Source: Neorickettsia helminthoeca str. Oregon (GTDB taxonomy: Bacteria; Pseudomonadota; Alphaproteobacteria; Rickettsiales; Anaplasmataceae). Taken from it: a stretch of 64,000 nt of DNA. The stretch spans positions 744,001-808,000 of the forward strand of contig NZ_CP007481.1 of NCBI RefSeq assembly GCF_000632985.1, read 5' to 3'. The notes under the pieces are model-generated. The model was not told the DNA's origin, made no database searches, and was given only the letters and a program-made list of their open reading frames with translations. Shown one piece after another: positions 8,213-17,201 of this stretch. Each line of letters opens with the position of its first letter. Within the stretch, counting starts at the first letter, position 1. The position numbers and the translations under genes are program-made.

Positions 8213-10018
8213 ATGCAGACCCCAAAAGAAACCACTCCAACTAAAAATGACTCTAAGAAGCGTACTGCTCCCAGCACACCTTCACCTGCCACTTCCAGTT
8301 ACGAAGAACAGAGTACATCAAGTGGAAGTAGCACAGTGCTAGCACCAAAAAGACGGAAACTAACACCGGAAGAACAAAGGGAGAGAAACCGTATAAGTCA
8401 GGCTAAATACTACTCTGCACACCGTGACGAGATCATACAAAGGCAGCGTGAACAACGTGCTAAAAAGAAAGCTGAACAGCCTATTCAAGGTACAAGCAGT
8501 TCTTCTGCACCAGGTCCTAGTACTGCTGACCTATCAACATCAAGTGGAAGTACCACAGTGCTAGCACCAAAAAGACGGAAACTAACACCGGAAGAAAAAA
8601 GGGAGAGAAACCGTATAAGTCAGGCTAAATACTACTCTGCACACCGTGACGAGATCATACAAAGGCAGCGTGAACAACGTGCTAAAAAGAAAGCTGAACA
8701 GCCTATTCAAGGTACAAGCAGTTCTTCTGCACCAGGTCCTAGTACTGCTGACCTATCAACATCAAGTGGAAGTACCACAGTGCTAGCACCAAAAAGACGG
8801 AAACTAACACCGGAAGAAAAAAGGGAGAGAAACCGTATAAGTCAGGCTAAATACCGGGCTGCACACCATGACGAGATCATGCAAAGGCAGCGTGAATCCC
8901 GAGCTCGAGATCCTGAAAAGTTCCGTGAATACAGGGCTAAATACTACTCTGCGCACCACGACGAGATCATACAAAGGCTGCGTGAACAACGTGCTAAAAA
9001 GAAAGCTGAACAGCCTATTCAAGGTACAAGCAGTTCTTCTGCACCAGGTCCTAGTACTGCTGACCTATCAACATCAAGTGGAAGTACCACAGTGCTAGCA
9101 CCAAAAAGACGGAAACTAACACCGGAAGAACAAAGGGAGAGAAACAGGGAGAGAAACCGTATCAGTCAGGCTAAATACTACTCTGCACACCGTGACGAGA
9201 TCATGCAAAAGCAGCGTGAATCCCGAGCTCGAGATCCTGAAAGGTTCCGTGAATACAAGGCTAAACACTACTCTGCACACCGTGACGAGATCCTGCAAAG
9301 GCGGCGTGAATCCCGAGCTCGAGATCCTGAAAAGTTCCGTGAATACAAGGCTAAATACCGGGCTGCACACCGTGACGAGATCCTGCAAAGGCGGCGTGAA
9401 TCCCGAGCTCGAGATCCTGAAAGGTTCCGTGAATACAAGGCTAAATACTACTCTGCACACCGTGACGAGATCATACAAAGGCAGCGTGAACAACGTGCTA
9501 AAAAGAAAGCTGAACAGCCTATTCAAGGTACAAGCAGTTCTTCTGCACCAGGTCCTAGTACTGCTGACCTATCAACATCAAGTAGAGACACTACTACTGA
9601 ACAATCTGGTCAAACTACTAGCGGCTCTCCTACAGCAGGCCCTAGCGGTAGCTCTAACCTTGCGGCTCCTAGTACACCTTCTCCTGATACATCTAATAAA
9701 GATCCAGGAGGTCAGGAGTCGGATGTAGAGCTAGCTCAGTGTTTCGGCTTCTCTCTAGCTCTACTGAGTCAAGAAATGGGCTGCAATCCGGATAGCGCAT
9801 TGCAATGGGTGAATGATGCCTACACCTTAGTAATGACCGACCCAAACTGTCAGGATGAATGTAAAAATCTAGGGGCAGATATATCAGGTGGAGACACTAC
9901 TCCTGAACAACCTATTCAAGGTACAAGCAGTTCTTCTGCACCAGGTCCTAGCGGTAGTCCAAGCAGTAGATTATCCGATGCCAGCACTCAAGGTCAGCAA
10001 CAAAGACAAACGCGCTAG
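8213..10018 (+). CDS. Tandem-repeat basic protein, copy 3 (601 aa) with a unique C-terminal domain
   Basis: The longest paralogue. It has four PKRRK blocks: two with only the truncated unit, one with one full plus one truncated, one with three full plus one truncated. It then diverges at about residue 460 (SSRDTTTEQSGQTTSGSPTA). A non-repetitive, probably folded segment of about 60 residues follows (near 500-565), containing VELAQCFGFSLALLSQEMGC and DPNCQDECKN with four Cys. It returns to the common tail AEQPIQ-like/QQQRQTR. This domain is absent from copies 1 and 2. Its function is unrecognised. It may be the ancestral C-terminal domain lost in the other copies, or a later acquisition. Confidence 0.75.
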   Translation: MQTPKETTPTKNDSKKRTAPSTPSPATSSYEEQSTSSGSSTVLAPKRRKLTPEEQRERNRISQAKYYSAHRDEIIQRQREQRAKKKAEQPIQGTSSSSAPGPSTADLSTSSGSTTVLAPKRRKLTPEEKRERNRISQAKYYSAHRDEIIQRQREQRAKKKAEQPIQGTSSSSAPGPSTADLSTSSGSTTVLAPKRRKLTPEEKRERNRISQAKYRAAHHDEIMQRQRESRARDPEKFREYRAKYYSAHHDEIIQRLREQRAKKKAEQPIQGTSSSSAPGPSTADLSTSSGSTTVLAPKRRKLTPEEQRERNRERNRISQAKYYSAHRDEIMQKQRESRARDPERFREYKAKHYSAHRDEILQRRRESRARDPEKFREYKAKYRAAHRDEILQRRRESRARDPERFREYKAKYYSAHRDEIIQRQREQRAKKKAEQPIQGTSSSSAPGPSTADLSTSSRDTTTEQSGQTTSGSPTAGPSGSSNLAAPSTPSPDTSNKDPGGQESDVELAQCFGFSLALLSQEMGCNPDSALQWVNDAYTLVMTDPNCQDECKNLGADISGGDTTPEQPIQGTSSSSAPGPSGSPSSRLSDASTQGQQQRQTR

Positions 10019-10168
10019 AAATACATCAGAGCGCAGAGCAAATGGATCCCAGAAGATAAAGCGCAAAAATGCTTTCCAGACCACCATTTGACTCACTCAC
10101 TGGTGAACGGCGAGAAACAATATAAACACATGAGAGAAAAAGCTAGTACCAATCCAGGAACTGTAGCG

Positions 10169-11269
10169 CTAATTATTCACGGGCAAATACATGGACATCA
10201 TTTCGTTATTAAAGCGATCATAGCTAGTAATCTTGACGCGGTCGTCGAGGAAATCAATTATTGCAAATCCATATTTCAATTGTGACTCCCTGGAATGTGG
10301 GGCCATCCCATAAGAAAGCAGCGCACCTCCATTACCCGAAATAAGCTGAACCCTACCATTGAATTTCAGGAATTGTGCAACATGTATGTGTCCAGAAATG
10401 AATAACTCGATCTCCTTTTTGAGCTTTTTAGCAAACTCAATATATCCAACAGGGATATGAGCCTTATTCCTGAATATAATTGGCTTATGAGTTAAGATCC
10501 AGGTTCTTTTCGTATCAGTTGTCGCATTTATTTCCTCAAGATCAGTGAGCAAGTTTTTCTCGTATGTTGAATCTATTACTGCAAGTCTCCTTCCATTAAT
10601 ATCAATGGCATATGGCTGCTCATGATCTTGGCACTCTTTGTTTTCTCTACCCAAAAGAGCAAACCACCCATTACCATTGCGGCGACAGTCTTCATGGTTG
10701 CCCCTGACCAAGAGTAGTGGAATATTGGAATCTAATAATCTAGCAGCCGGTAAGAAAAAATCCGCCGTCCAAGTATCCCAATTATCCTGATAGCCCTTTT
10801 CCCTGTATATGTAGTCTCCAACATGTATCACCATATCCGGTGAATGCCCAACTACGAGGCCTACTATCTCCTGGAAGAACCAGTTCTTTTCGCAATCCTG
10901 TGAGATAAAACTTTTTACTCGGCATCCTGTATCACCAATGATAGCGATCCTCTTTACAGCATTCGTATCAATCGTTGGACTGATCTCCTTACCATCAAAA
11001 ATAACGGAGTGCGGTAAACGACTAAGATCTAACTCAAAAAAACAGCTTTTAGGAAAAGCATCACTTCTCTGGCTGTACTCATTCATCTGTTGCTCTTCAC
11101 CGTCTATGCTGATATTCGGACAATGACTCAATTTCTCTCCGACAAGGCGGAACCATAATCGATTTCCACCCATGAGCTGGAACCAATGGAATTCGTAAGC
11201 AAATCCGGAACTATAGAATAAAATGAAAAGAATAAGTAAATATTTTTCCGTAACAGCTATGGCATTCAT
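10169..11269 (-). CDS. Secreted or membrane-anchored metallophosphoesterase
   Basis: The 366-residue protein has a hydrophobic N-terminus (about residues 10-25, LLILFILFYSSGFA) that is a signal peptide or anchor. The calcineurin-like motifs follow in order: IIGDTG, HVGDYIY, RGNHEDC, ILTHKP and SGHIHVAQ. Together these supply the two-metal site of purple acid phosphatase-type enzymes, so it probably hydrolyses phosphomonoesters in the periplasm or outside. The natural substrate is unknown. It is convergent with the third repeat-protein gene and divergent from tolB. Confidence 0.83.
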   Translation of the reverse strand: MNAIAVTEKYLLILFILFYSSGFAYEFHWFQLMGGNRLWFRLVGEKLSHCPNISIDGEEQQMNEYSQRSDAFPKSCFFELDLSRLPHSVIFDGKEISPTIDTNAVKRIAIIGDTGCRVKSFISQDCEKNWFFQEIVGLVVGHSPDMVIHVGDYIYREKGYQDNWDTWTADFFLPAARLLDSNIPLLLVRGNHEDCRRNGNGWFALLGRENKECQDHEQPYAIDINGRRLAVIDSTYEKNLLTDLEEINATTDTKRTWILTHKPIIFRNKAHIPVGYIEFAKKLKKEIELFISGHIHVAQFLKFNGRVQLISGNGGALLSYGMAPHSRESQLKYGFAIIDFLDDRVKITSYDRFNNEMMSMYLPVNN

Positions 11270-11505
11270 TTAGGCATTTGAATGATGTGAAAAGGCGCTC
11301 TATAGAAGAATTAATGCGTACGCATCGTTTACTCTTTCATGGTTTCCGATTGTCTGTATTTCATTTTCGAAAACACCAAAGAACTTTACAATTCTGCACA
11401 AAAATCCAGGAGAAGCAAACCAGATACCGATAAATTTTATAACTGAATTAAATGGACTGCATATCTAAGGTATGCTTTAATTCACTCTGATACTCTCGCT
11501 GTAAA

Positions 11506-12786
11506 ATGAGGCTGGTACTTTTTGTTGTAATTTTGCTTACGGTTTCGAGTGCGCACGCGACGCTTAAAATCGATATCAACAGAGGGAATGCATCAAAAAT
11601 AAAGCTGATACTTGTGCAATGCACACAGGAAGATCATAACAAGGGCAGTATCATCGCTAATATTGTGGCCGCTGATTTGGCATCGACTGGCTTCTTGGAT
11701 GTACAGCCGAACACAGAAATCAAATGCAATGCTAATGCCTCAATCAGTAACTTTGGAACATTGAGGGATACAGACAATCTCATTCTAAGTCTAGCTGTTT
11801 CCTTATCGGAAGATGGTAAGTTAACAGTGAAGTATCGCGCTATAGACACATCTATCAGAAAACAAATACTCGGTAAGCTTCTGGAATCCAATGCACAAAA
11901 CCATCGAAAAGTCGCACACTCTATAGCCGATAGTATATATACCAAACTTACGGGGGACGTTGGATACTTCAACACAAGCATAGCCCACACTTCTGAGATA
12001 GACGGGAAAAAGAGACTAGCAATCATGGATCAGGATGGAGCTAATTTGAGATTCATCACTGATGGTAGATTTCTCGTGCTTACCCCTCGTTTTTCGCCGG
12101 ACGGAAGTAAGATTGTTTACATGTCTTACTCCAAGCTTCAGGGTAAGGTTTTCATAAAAGACTTGGAAAAACGAAAAGATACTATGGTCGGAAATTTCAA
12201 AGGAGTTGTCTCTGCGCCGAGGTTCTCTCCTGATGGGAAATCAGTAATATTGGCAACTTCCAATGGGGCAAACACTGATATACATAGGGTATATCTGCAT
12301 AACAACGTCCAGAAAAAGTTAACTGTGCACTCAGCTATTAATACTTCCCCTTCCTACTCACCCGATCAAACAAGAATTGTCTTCACATCTGACAGGAGTG
12401 GATCGCCGCAGTTGTACACGATGAATGCAAACGGAGCTTCACAGAAACGCATCAGTTTTGGTGGTGGAAGTTATACTGCACCAGTTTGGTCTCCTAGGGG
12501 GGATTTGATAGCTTTCACTACGGTCCGTAATAGACAGTTCTACATAGGAGTAATGAAACCCGACGGCTCCGGAGAAAGAATATTAGCTACAGGTCACTTG
12601 GTTGAAGGTCCTACATGGGCTCCTAATGGACGCCTCATTGCGTTCACTAGAGAAGAGCGATCCGTAAATGGGAAGCGATCAATTTCTAAGATTTATTCCA
12701 TAGACATCACGGGGAAAAATGAACGTCTCTTACCTACAAAACACAATGCTTCGGACCCTTCCTGGTCAGATGAAATAGAATATTGA
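11506..12786 (+). CDS. tolB: Tol-Pal system beta-propeller protein TolB
   Basis: The 426-residue periplasmic protein has a signal peptide (cleavage after SSAHA near residue 19), an N-terminal alpha/beta domain, and a C-terminal six-bladed propeller marked by repeats of FSPDG/SPDQT/SPRGD with G-S-x-x-L-Y or related strands (about residues 190-420). TolB binds Pal and helps keep the outer membrane attached during division. This matters in a cell likely to lack a full peptidoglycan layer. The start is followed at once by a clear signal sequence, which supports it. Confidence 0.95.
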   Translation: MRLVLFVVILLTVSSAHATLKIDINRGNASKIKLILVQCTQEDHNKGSIIANIVAADLASTGFLDVQPNTEIKCNANASISNFGTLRDTDNLILSLAVSLSEDGKLTVKYRAIDTSIRKQILGKLLESNAQNHRKVAHSIADSIYTKLTGDVGYFNTSIAHTSEIDGKKRLAIMDQDGANLRFITDGRFLVLTPRFSPDGSKIVYMSYSKLQGKVFIKDLEKRKDTMVGNFKGVVSAPRFSPDGKSVILATSNGANTDIHRVYLHNNVQKKLTVHSAINTSPSYSPDQTRIVFTSDRSGSPQLYTMNANGASQKRISFGGGSYTAPVWSPRGDLIAFTTVRNRQFYIGVMKPDGSGERILATGHLVEGPTWAPNGRLIAFTREERSVNGKRSISKIYSIDITGKNERLLPTKHNASDPSWSDEIEY

Positions 12787-12838
12787 GGACACTCAATGAG
12801 GTATAACTGGTTACGATGCAATAAGAAAATATTCATTC

Positions 12839-12862
12839 GGGGCCCCACAGATGGGGGGCTCT
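12839..12862 (+). terminator. Possible tolB transcription terminator hairpin
   Basis: An 8-bp GC-rich stem (12839-12846 with 12855-12862, two G-T pairs, 8-nt loop) lies about 50 bp after the tolB stop. It lacks a strong T run, so function as an intrinsic terminator is uncertain. Confidence 0.35.
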
Positions 12863-13002
12863 CTGATTAGTCTCCTGTACCTGGCATGATCGCTAAAGAT
12901 CGCACAAGTATTCAGTCAAGCTGTGAAATTATCTTACTACGCAGATTGTCGCACAATTTAAGATGTGCTACCATTACGGCGTGCTGTTTTGCATTGTTTC
13001 GC

Positions 13003-13075
13003 GCGGAAGTAGTTCAGTTGGTAGAATGCAACCTTGCCAAGGTTGAGGTCGAGGGTTCGAGTCCCTTTTTCCGCT
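13003..13075 (+). tRNA. tRNA-Gly(GCC)
   Basis: A 73-nt cloverleaf. Acceptor stem GCGGAAG/TTTCCGC, anticodon arm CAACC-TTGCCAA-GGTTG giving anticodon GCC, T arm GAGGG-TTCGAGT-CCCTT. CCA is not encoded. It ends 16 bp before the hemA ATG, so hemA may share its transcript. Confidence 0.95.
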
Positions 13076-13091
13076 CCGCTCCTTCTCTGAT

Positions 13092-14288
13092 ATGTCTAAA
13101 TATAGCGCTGTTTTCAATCAGGCTCTTGACACAATAAAAAAGGAAAAACGTTATCGTGAATTCGTGAACCTTGCAAGAATCTCAGGTGAGTTTCCCTATG
13201 CCATAAACGAAGAAACTAATGAGAGGATCGTGCTGTGGTGTAGCAATGATTATCTCGGTATGGGACAGAATTTCACTGTCTGCGATTCCATGAAGGAGAC
13301 TATTGATAGGATGGGTGCTGGAGCAGGCGGCACTAGGAATATCTCCGGCAATAATAAGGAAGTCGTCCTCTTGGAGCAGGAAATAGCAAAGCTCCATCAT
13401 AAGGAGGCTGCACTTTCTTTTGTTTGTGGATACGTAGCTAATCTTGCATCCATATCGACCCTCACTTCGCTGATGGAGGACTGCATTGCATTTTCGGATC
13501 AATACAACCACTCATCGATAATAGAGGGAATCAAAAGTAGTCGCTGCGAAAAGCGAATCTTTCACCACAATGATCTCAAACACCTGGAGGAGCTATTATC
13601 ACAAGCACCACAACATACGTACAAAATAATAATCTTTGAATCGGTGTATTCAATGGATGGCGACATTGCACCGATTGAGGGAATCTGTGACTTAGCAGAG
13701 AAGTATGGCGCACTCACATATATCGATGAGGTACACGCCGTAGGTATGTATGGTAAACACGGAGCCGGAATCAGCGAAGAGCTGGGCTTGACAGATAGAA
13801 TCGATATAATACAAGGGACACTGGCAAAAGCCTATGGAGTGATCGGTGGATACGTTGCAGCTAAAGCTAATATCATCGATGTCATTAGAAGTCATGCATC
13901 GGGCTTTATTTTCACTACTGCGCTTCCTCCAGTTATCGCTGCGGCTGGCAGGTCAAGCATCAGACATCTTTACAACAGCGACATTGAAAGAAAGAAACAG
14001 CGTGAAAACGTAGGAAAACTCAAAATACTTCTTAAACAGAATAATATTAAATTTCTCGAGAGTCCTACGCATATTGTTCCAATCATTATCGGGAATCCAG
14101 AGCAGTGTAAGCTCGCCTCCAAAAGGCTGCTTGAAGAATTCAAGATCTTTATACAGTACATAAACTACCCCACTGTACCACGCGGCACTGAGCGCTTGAG
14201 AATCACACCGACCCCACAGCACACAGACAAAATGATGGAGGAGTTAGTGTTAGCACTCAAGGAAGTACTAAATAGAACAATACATTAA
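13092..14288 (+). CDS. hemA: 5-aminolevulinate synthase
   Basis: The 398-residue PLP enzyme condenses glycine and succinyl-CoA to 5-aminolevulinate, the first step of heme synthesis by the Shemin route used by Alphaproteobacteria and mitochondria. Visible are CSNDYLGM (50-57), the glycine-rich [12 protein letters not shown] (75-86), [10 protein letters not shown] (212-221), and the Schiff-base Lys246 in [12 protein letters not shown]. The family length is about 400. ctaA and ccmE, which use heme, are elsewhere in the window. Confidence 0.95.
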   Translation: MSKYSAVFNQALDTIKKEKRYREFVNLARISGEFPYAINEETNERIVLWCSNDYLGMGQNFTVCDSMKETIDRMGAGAGGTRNISGNNKEVVLLEQEIAKLHHKEAALSFVCGYVANLASISTLTSLMEDCIAFSDQYNHSSIIEGIKSSRCEKRIFHHNDLKHLEELLSQAPQHTYKIIIFESVYSMDGDIAPIEGICDLAEKYGALTYIDEVHAVGMYGKHGAGISEELGLTDRIDIIQGTLAKAYGVIGGYVAAKANIIDVIRSHASGFIFTTALPPVIAAAGRSSIRHLYNSDIERKKQRENVGKLKILLKQNNIKFLESPTHIVPIIIGNPEQCKLASKRLLEEFKIFIQYINYPTVPRGTERLRITPTPQHTDKMMEELVLALKEVLNRTIH

Positions 14289-14414
14289 GAAAAAAGGATC
14301 GAAGAAGCAGGGCCACAGAAAGTTTTTGATGCGAGCTAGGGCACGGGCCCAGGCCGGAAAGAAGTCAACCGCTCAGGAGCGCATCTAGATCCAAAGTATC
14401 CACCTGAACTCAGA

Positions 14415-14591
14415 CTACTGAGTGGCACGCATTCTTTGCTTCCTTATTTTACGCTTGATCTCAACAGCTCTTCTATGCCTTTTTTCTGAGGGCTTTTCAA
14501 ATACACGTTTCCTTCCTGGCGTGACACCTTCCCTGGACAAATGCTGCTTCAATCTGCGAAGTGCTTGTTCAACATCCCCATGGTGAACCAT
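14415..14591 (-). CDS. rpsU: Small ribosomal subunit protein bS21
   Basis: A 58-residue, very basic protein. The core DVEQALRRLKQHLSREGV followed by FEKPSEKRHRR and a Lys/Arg tail matches bS21, which aids initiation on the small subunit. I chose the ATG at 14591 (MVHHGDVEQALRR), as family members begin close to this motif; the longer reading from 14639 adds 16 residues without similarity. Confidence 0.88.
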   Translation of the reverse strand: MVHHGDVEQALRRLKQHLSREGVTPGRKRVFEKPSEKRHRRAVEIKRKIRKQRMRATQ

Positions 14592-14682
14592 AAAAACTTG
14601 CCCCAATTTTTCTCTCCTTTTTTCAGAATACCAGTGCAAATCCTATCACACAGAGACTAAAAAAGAAATTATCCACAAGAAC

Positions 14683-15096
14683 CTAACTGTCCGCGTCCTC
14701 AGTCATAGATCTCATATTTTCAGGTGGATAATAACGCTCATCATGCTTGATAAGAATTTGTTTCGCGTACATTATGTGATCTTTCAATTTACCAACAACC
14801 ACGACATCTATGCCTTCGCGCATCAGTGCTGGCGAAAGACCTACATATATCACTTTAAGATCAGCGCTATCGTCTGAGATGATAAAATGGGTCGTTTCAG
14901 GAAACCTTTCTATAGTTTTGACCTTTCCTCCGAGTCTTATTTCAGCGTTGGACTCAGCAAGCTTTGCGATATCGCTCGGAGAATAGAAAAACGAGATACT
15001 ACTCCCGAGACTGAACAAAATAGAAAAGACTACGCCCAGACAAAGCAATAAGCCTGATAGTAGGAGTGTTAGTCTTTTCCATTTAGATAGGCGCAT
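14683..15096 (-). CDS. ccmE: Cytochrome c maturation heme chaperone CcmE
   Basis: The 137-residue inner-membrane protein has one N-terminal anchor (about 8-32) and a periplasmic OB-fold. The conserved heme-binding histidine is His118 in the motif KHDERYYPP. CcmE receives heme from CcmC/D and hands it to the CcmF/H ligase, which attaches it to apocytochrome c. The start lies 1 bp beyond the RNase J stop, so it is the second gene of that operon. Confidence 0.93.
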   Translation of the reverse strand: MRLSKWKRLTLLLSGLLLCLGVVFSILFSLGSSISFFYSPSDIAKLAESNAEIRLGGKVKTIERFPETTHFIISDDSADLKVIYVGLSPALMREGIDVVVVGKLKDHIMYAKQILIKHDERYYPPENMRSMTEDADS

Positions 15097-15097
15097 A

Positions 15098-16726
15098 TCA
15101 CACTCTTTCTATCTGGATCTCTATCAAGGGAATCTTATTTTTATAGATCAAAGAATTGCGCACAATTTTCCGAGTTGCTTTGGTAATGGTCTTGAAATCT
15201 ACATTCCTCTCAGACCTCAAATCCTTCTCTATTGCAACCAATGCATTTTCTTTCCAACCACCGGTTTCGCTGTAACCAAACGTCGCTATACTCGGTCTTC
15301 TTATAAGCCTCATCTTCTTGTTCATAATCAGAACTACGAGGATCATGCCAGCTGACTGCAATTTTTTCCGAGTCTTTATAAGGTGACTATCAGGATGCTG
15401 TAGTTCCTCGTTATCAACACACCAGAATCCCACATCAGTTTTGCCGATTTTTTGTGCACCTCCAGCCTTGGAAATTTCGATAATATCCCCATCAGCCGCG
15501 ACTAGAGAATTTTTGACTCCACACTTCTCAGCGAATTTCGCGTGTTCATAAAGATGCAAATTCTCTCCATGAACTGGAATAACTGTATTTGGTTTTAGGA
15601 GCTGGTACATCTGCTTCAACTCATCCCGATACGGATGACCGGAAACGTGTACTGTGTGCGTTCTCTCAGTGATAACACTAACATGCATAGCGATAAAACG
15701 ATTGATCATCTTTGCAATGCGTTTTTCATTGCCTGGAATCATCTTGGAAGAGAAGATTACCGTATCACCTTCTTTGAGTGTGAGAGCGGTATGCGTTCCA
15801 AGAGATAACCTGTTCACTGAAGCAAGTTCATCACCCTGACATCCTGTTGAGAGTACAATTAACTTTTCGCGTTTACCCTTATAGTGTTCCAATCCAACTG
15901 CATCTAGGTAGTTTAGATCGTTCAGGTAACCAGTTTCCTTTGCAGCAGAGATCACAGAAAGCAGAGATCTACCAAGAACAACTACGGTTTTTCCGAGCTC
16001 ATTTGCTATTCTAGTAATTGTCTCTATTCTGCCTATGTTGGAAGAGAAGAGCGTTACGACACACGCACCTTTAGCTTCTGAAATGCTTTCCTTTAGTGGC
16101 GCGTGCAGAACTGATTCGGACTTAGATCTCCCTTCAGAAAAGACATTCGTGGAATCGCATATCATGGCCAGCACACCCTTCTCCCGGAGTTCCTCAAGTC
16201 TTGCAAAGTCTGACGCTTCACCTACTACAGGATCGTCATCTATTTTCCAGTCCCCGCTGTGGAAAACCACACCCTCTTCTGTATGGATAGCTATTGCACT
16301 CATTTCCGGGACCGAGTGCGTCAGGTTGACAAATTCGAGGACGAATTCACCTAAATTGAGTACCACTCCAGGCTCCACGACATGGATCGGAAAGTGTACT
16401 TTATTATATCCAATTTTCTTTACTATGAAGTTTGCAGTAAACTGAGTCGTATAGACGGGTGCGCCTAATTTGTCCCACAAATACGGGAGAGCACCACAAT
16501 GGTCCTCATGGGCGTGAGTGATAATTATTCCCAATAGATCGTCTTTTCGCTGTTCAATGAAACTTACGTCTGCAACAATAATATCTATCCCAGGTAGATC
16601 AGCATCAGCGAAGCCTGCACCGCAGTCTATCATGATCCATTTATCCCTGTACTTATACAGGCTGACGTTCATCCCTATTTCACCGGTTCCCCCAAGGGGT
16701 AAAAAACACAAACTACTATCTGTCAT
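15098..16726 (-). CDS. rnj: Ribonuclease J
   Basis: The 542-residue metallo-beta-lactamase/beta-CASP nuclease acts as 5'-3' exo- and endonuclease in RNA decay and rRNA maturation. Visible are LGGTGEIGMN near the N-terminus, the zinc motif HAHEDH at 71-76, a second metal histidine in LTHSVPE, the beta-CASP segment STGCQGDELASVNRL, VHVSGHPYRDEL, and VIPVHGENLHL. The length is typical of alphaproteobacterial members. It is the first gene of an operon with ccmE. Confidence 0.93.
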   Translation of the reverse strand: MTDSSLCFLPLGGTGEIGMNVSLYKYRDKWIMIDCGAGFADADLPGIDIIVADVSFIEQRKDDLLGIIITHAHEDHCGALPYLWDKLGAPVYTTQFTANFIVKKIGYNKVHFPIHVVEPGVVLNLGEFVLEFVNLTHSVPEMSAIAIHTEEGVVFHSGDWKIDDDPVVGEASDFARLEELREKGVLAMICDSTNVFSEGRSKSESVLHAPLKESISEAKGACVVTLFSSNIGRIETITRIANELGKTVVVLGRSLLSVISAAKETGYLNDLNYLDAVGLEHYKGKREKLIVLSTGCQGDELASVNRLSLGTHTALTLKEGDTVIFSSKMIPGNEKRIAKMINRFIAMHVSVITERTHTVHVSGHPYRDELKQMYQLLKPNTVIPVHGENLHLYEHAKFAEKCGVKNSLVAADGDIIEISKAGGAQKIGKTDVGFWCVDNEELQHPDSHLIKTRKKLQSAGMILVVLIMNKKMRLIRRPSIATFGYSETGGWKENALVAIEKDLRSERNVDFKTITKATRKIVRNSLIYKNKIPLIEIQIERV

Positions 16727-16802
16727 CGCTTAATAACCAATACTTATTTTCCATAAAATTGCATCCAAGCAACCCCCATCCAAAACACCGATACTCTTTT
16801 GT

Positions 16803-17006
16803 ATGTCCCAATTCAGTAAGCGACTTCCTATAACTGGGGGCGCTGATTACGTAAAGTTGATGTTTCCCTTCCTGTACACGGTACCTATATACCCTTCAGG
16901 GACAATAAGAAAAGCAAAAACCTTTAAACTATTTCTAGATGGAAAGATTATAACAAAATCTATCGAAATTGCACACAGCCTATTTTCGCAGGGTGTCTAC
17001 TACTGA
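16803..17006 (+). CDS. Small hypothetical protein (67 aa)
   Basis: A short reading frame divergent from the RNase J gene, starting MSQFSKRLPITGG and ending HSLFSQGVYY. I recognise no domain and see no strong ribosome binding site. It may be non-coding, in which case 16727-17201 is an empty intergenic stretch. Confidence 0.25.
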   Translation: MSQFSKRLPITGGADYVKLMFPFLYTVPIYPSGTIRKAKTFKLFLDGKIITKSIEIAHSLFSQGVYY

Positions 17007-17201
17007 ATGATAATTCACCTTCTGGAAAGTATCTGCATAATTTAACACCTTTACTCATCAGTGATGAACCATCCCACTGTGATCACTGAGATTACACTGC
17101 GTTTAATACGTGATCCAGCAACACTAAAAACACCTATAATTTGCTGCTATACTCTTATCATCTGAAATTTCCTCTGATTTCGAAATAGGTCATAGCACAA
17201 C

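Noticed and set aside
10088-10285. 65-codon plus-strand frame
   Set aside because: It overlaps the 3' end of the metallophosphoesterase gene on the other strand and has no domain.
12886-13137. Frame across tRNA-Gly
   Set aside because: It reads through the tRNA and into hemA in another frame.
14669-14677. Perfect DnaA-box-like TTATCCACA
   Set aside because: It is isolated, without neighbouring boxes or an AT-rich unwinding region, so it does not indicate a replication origin.
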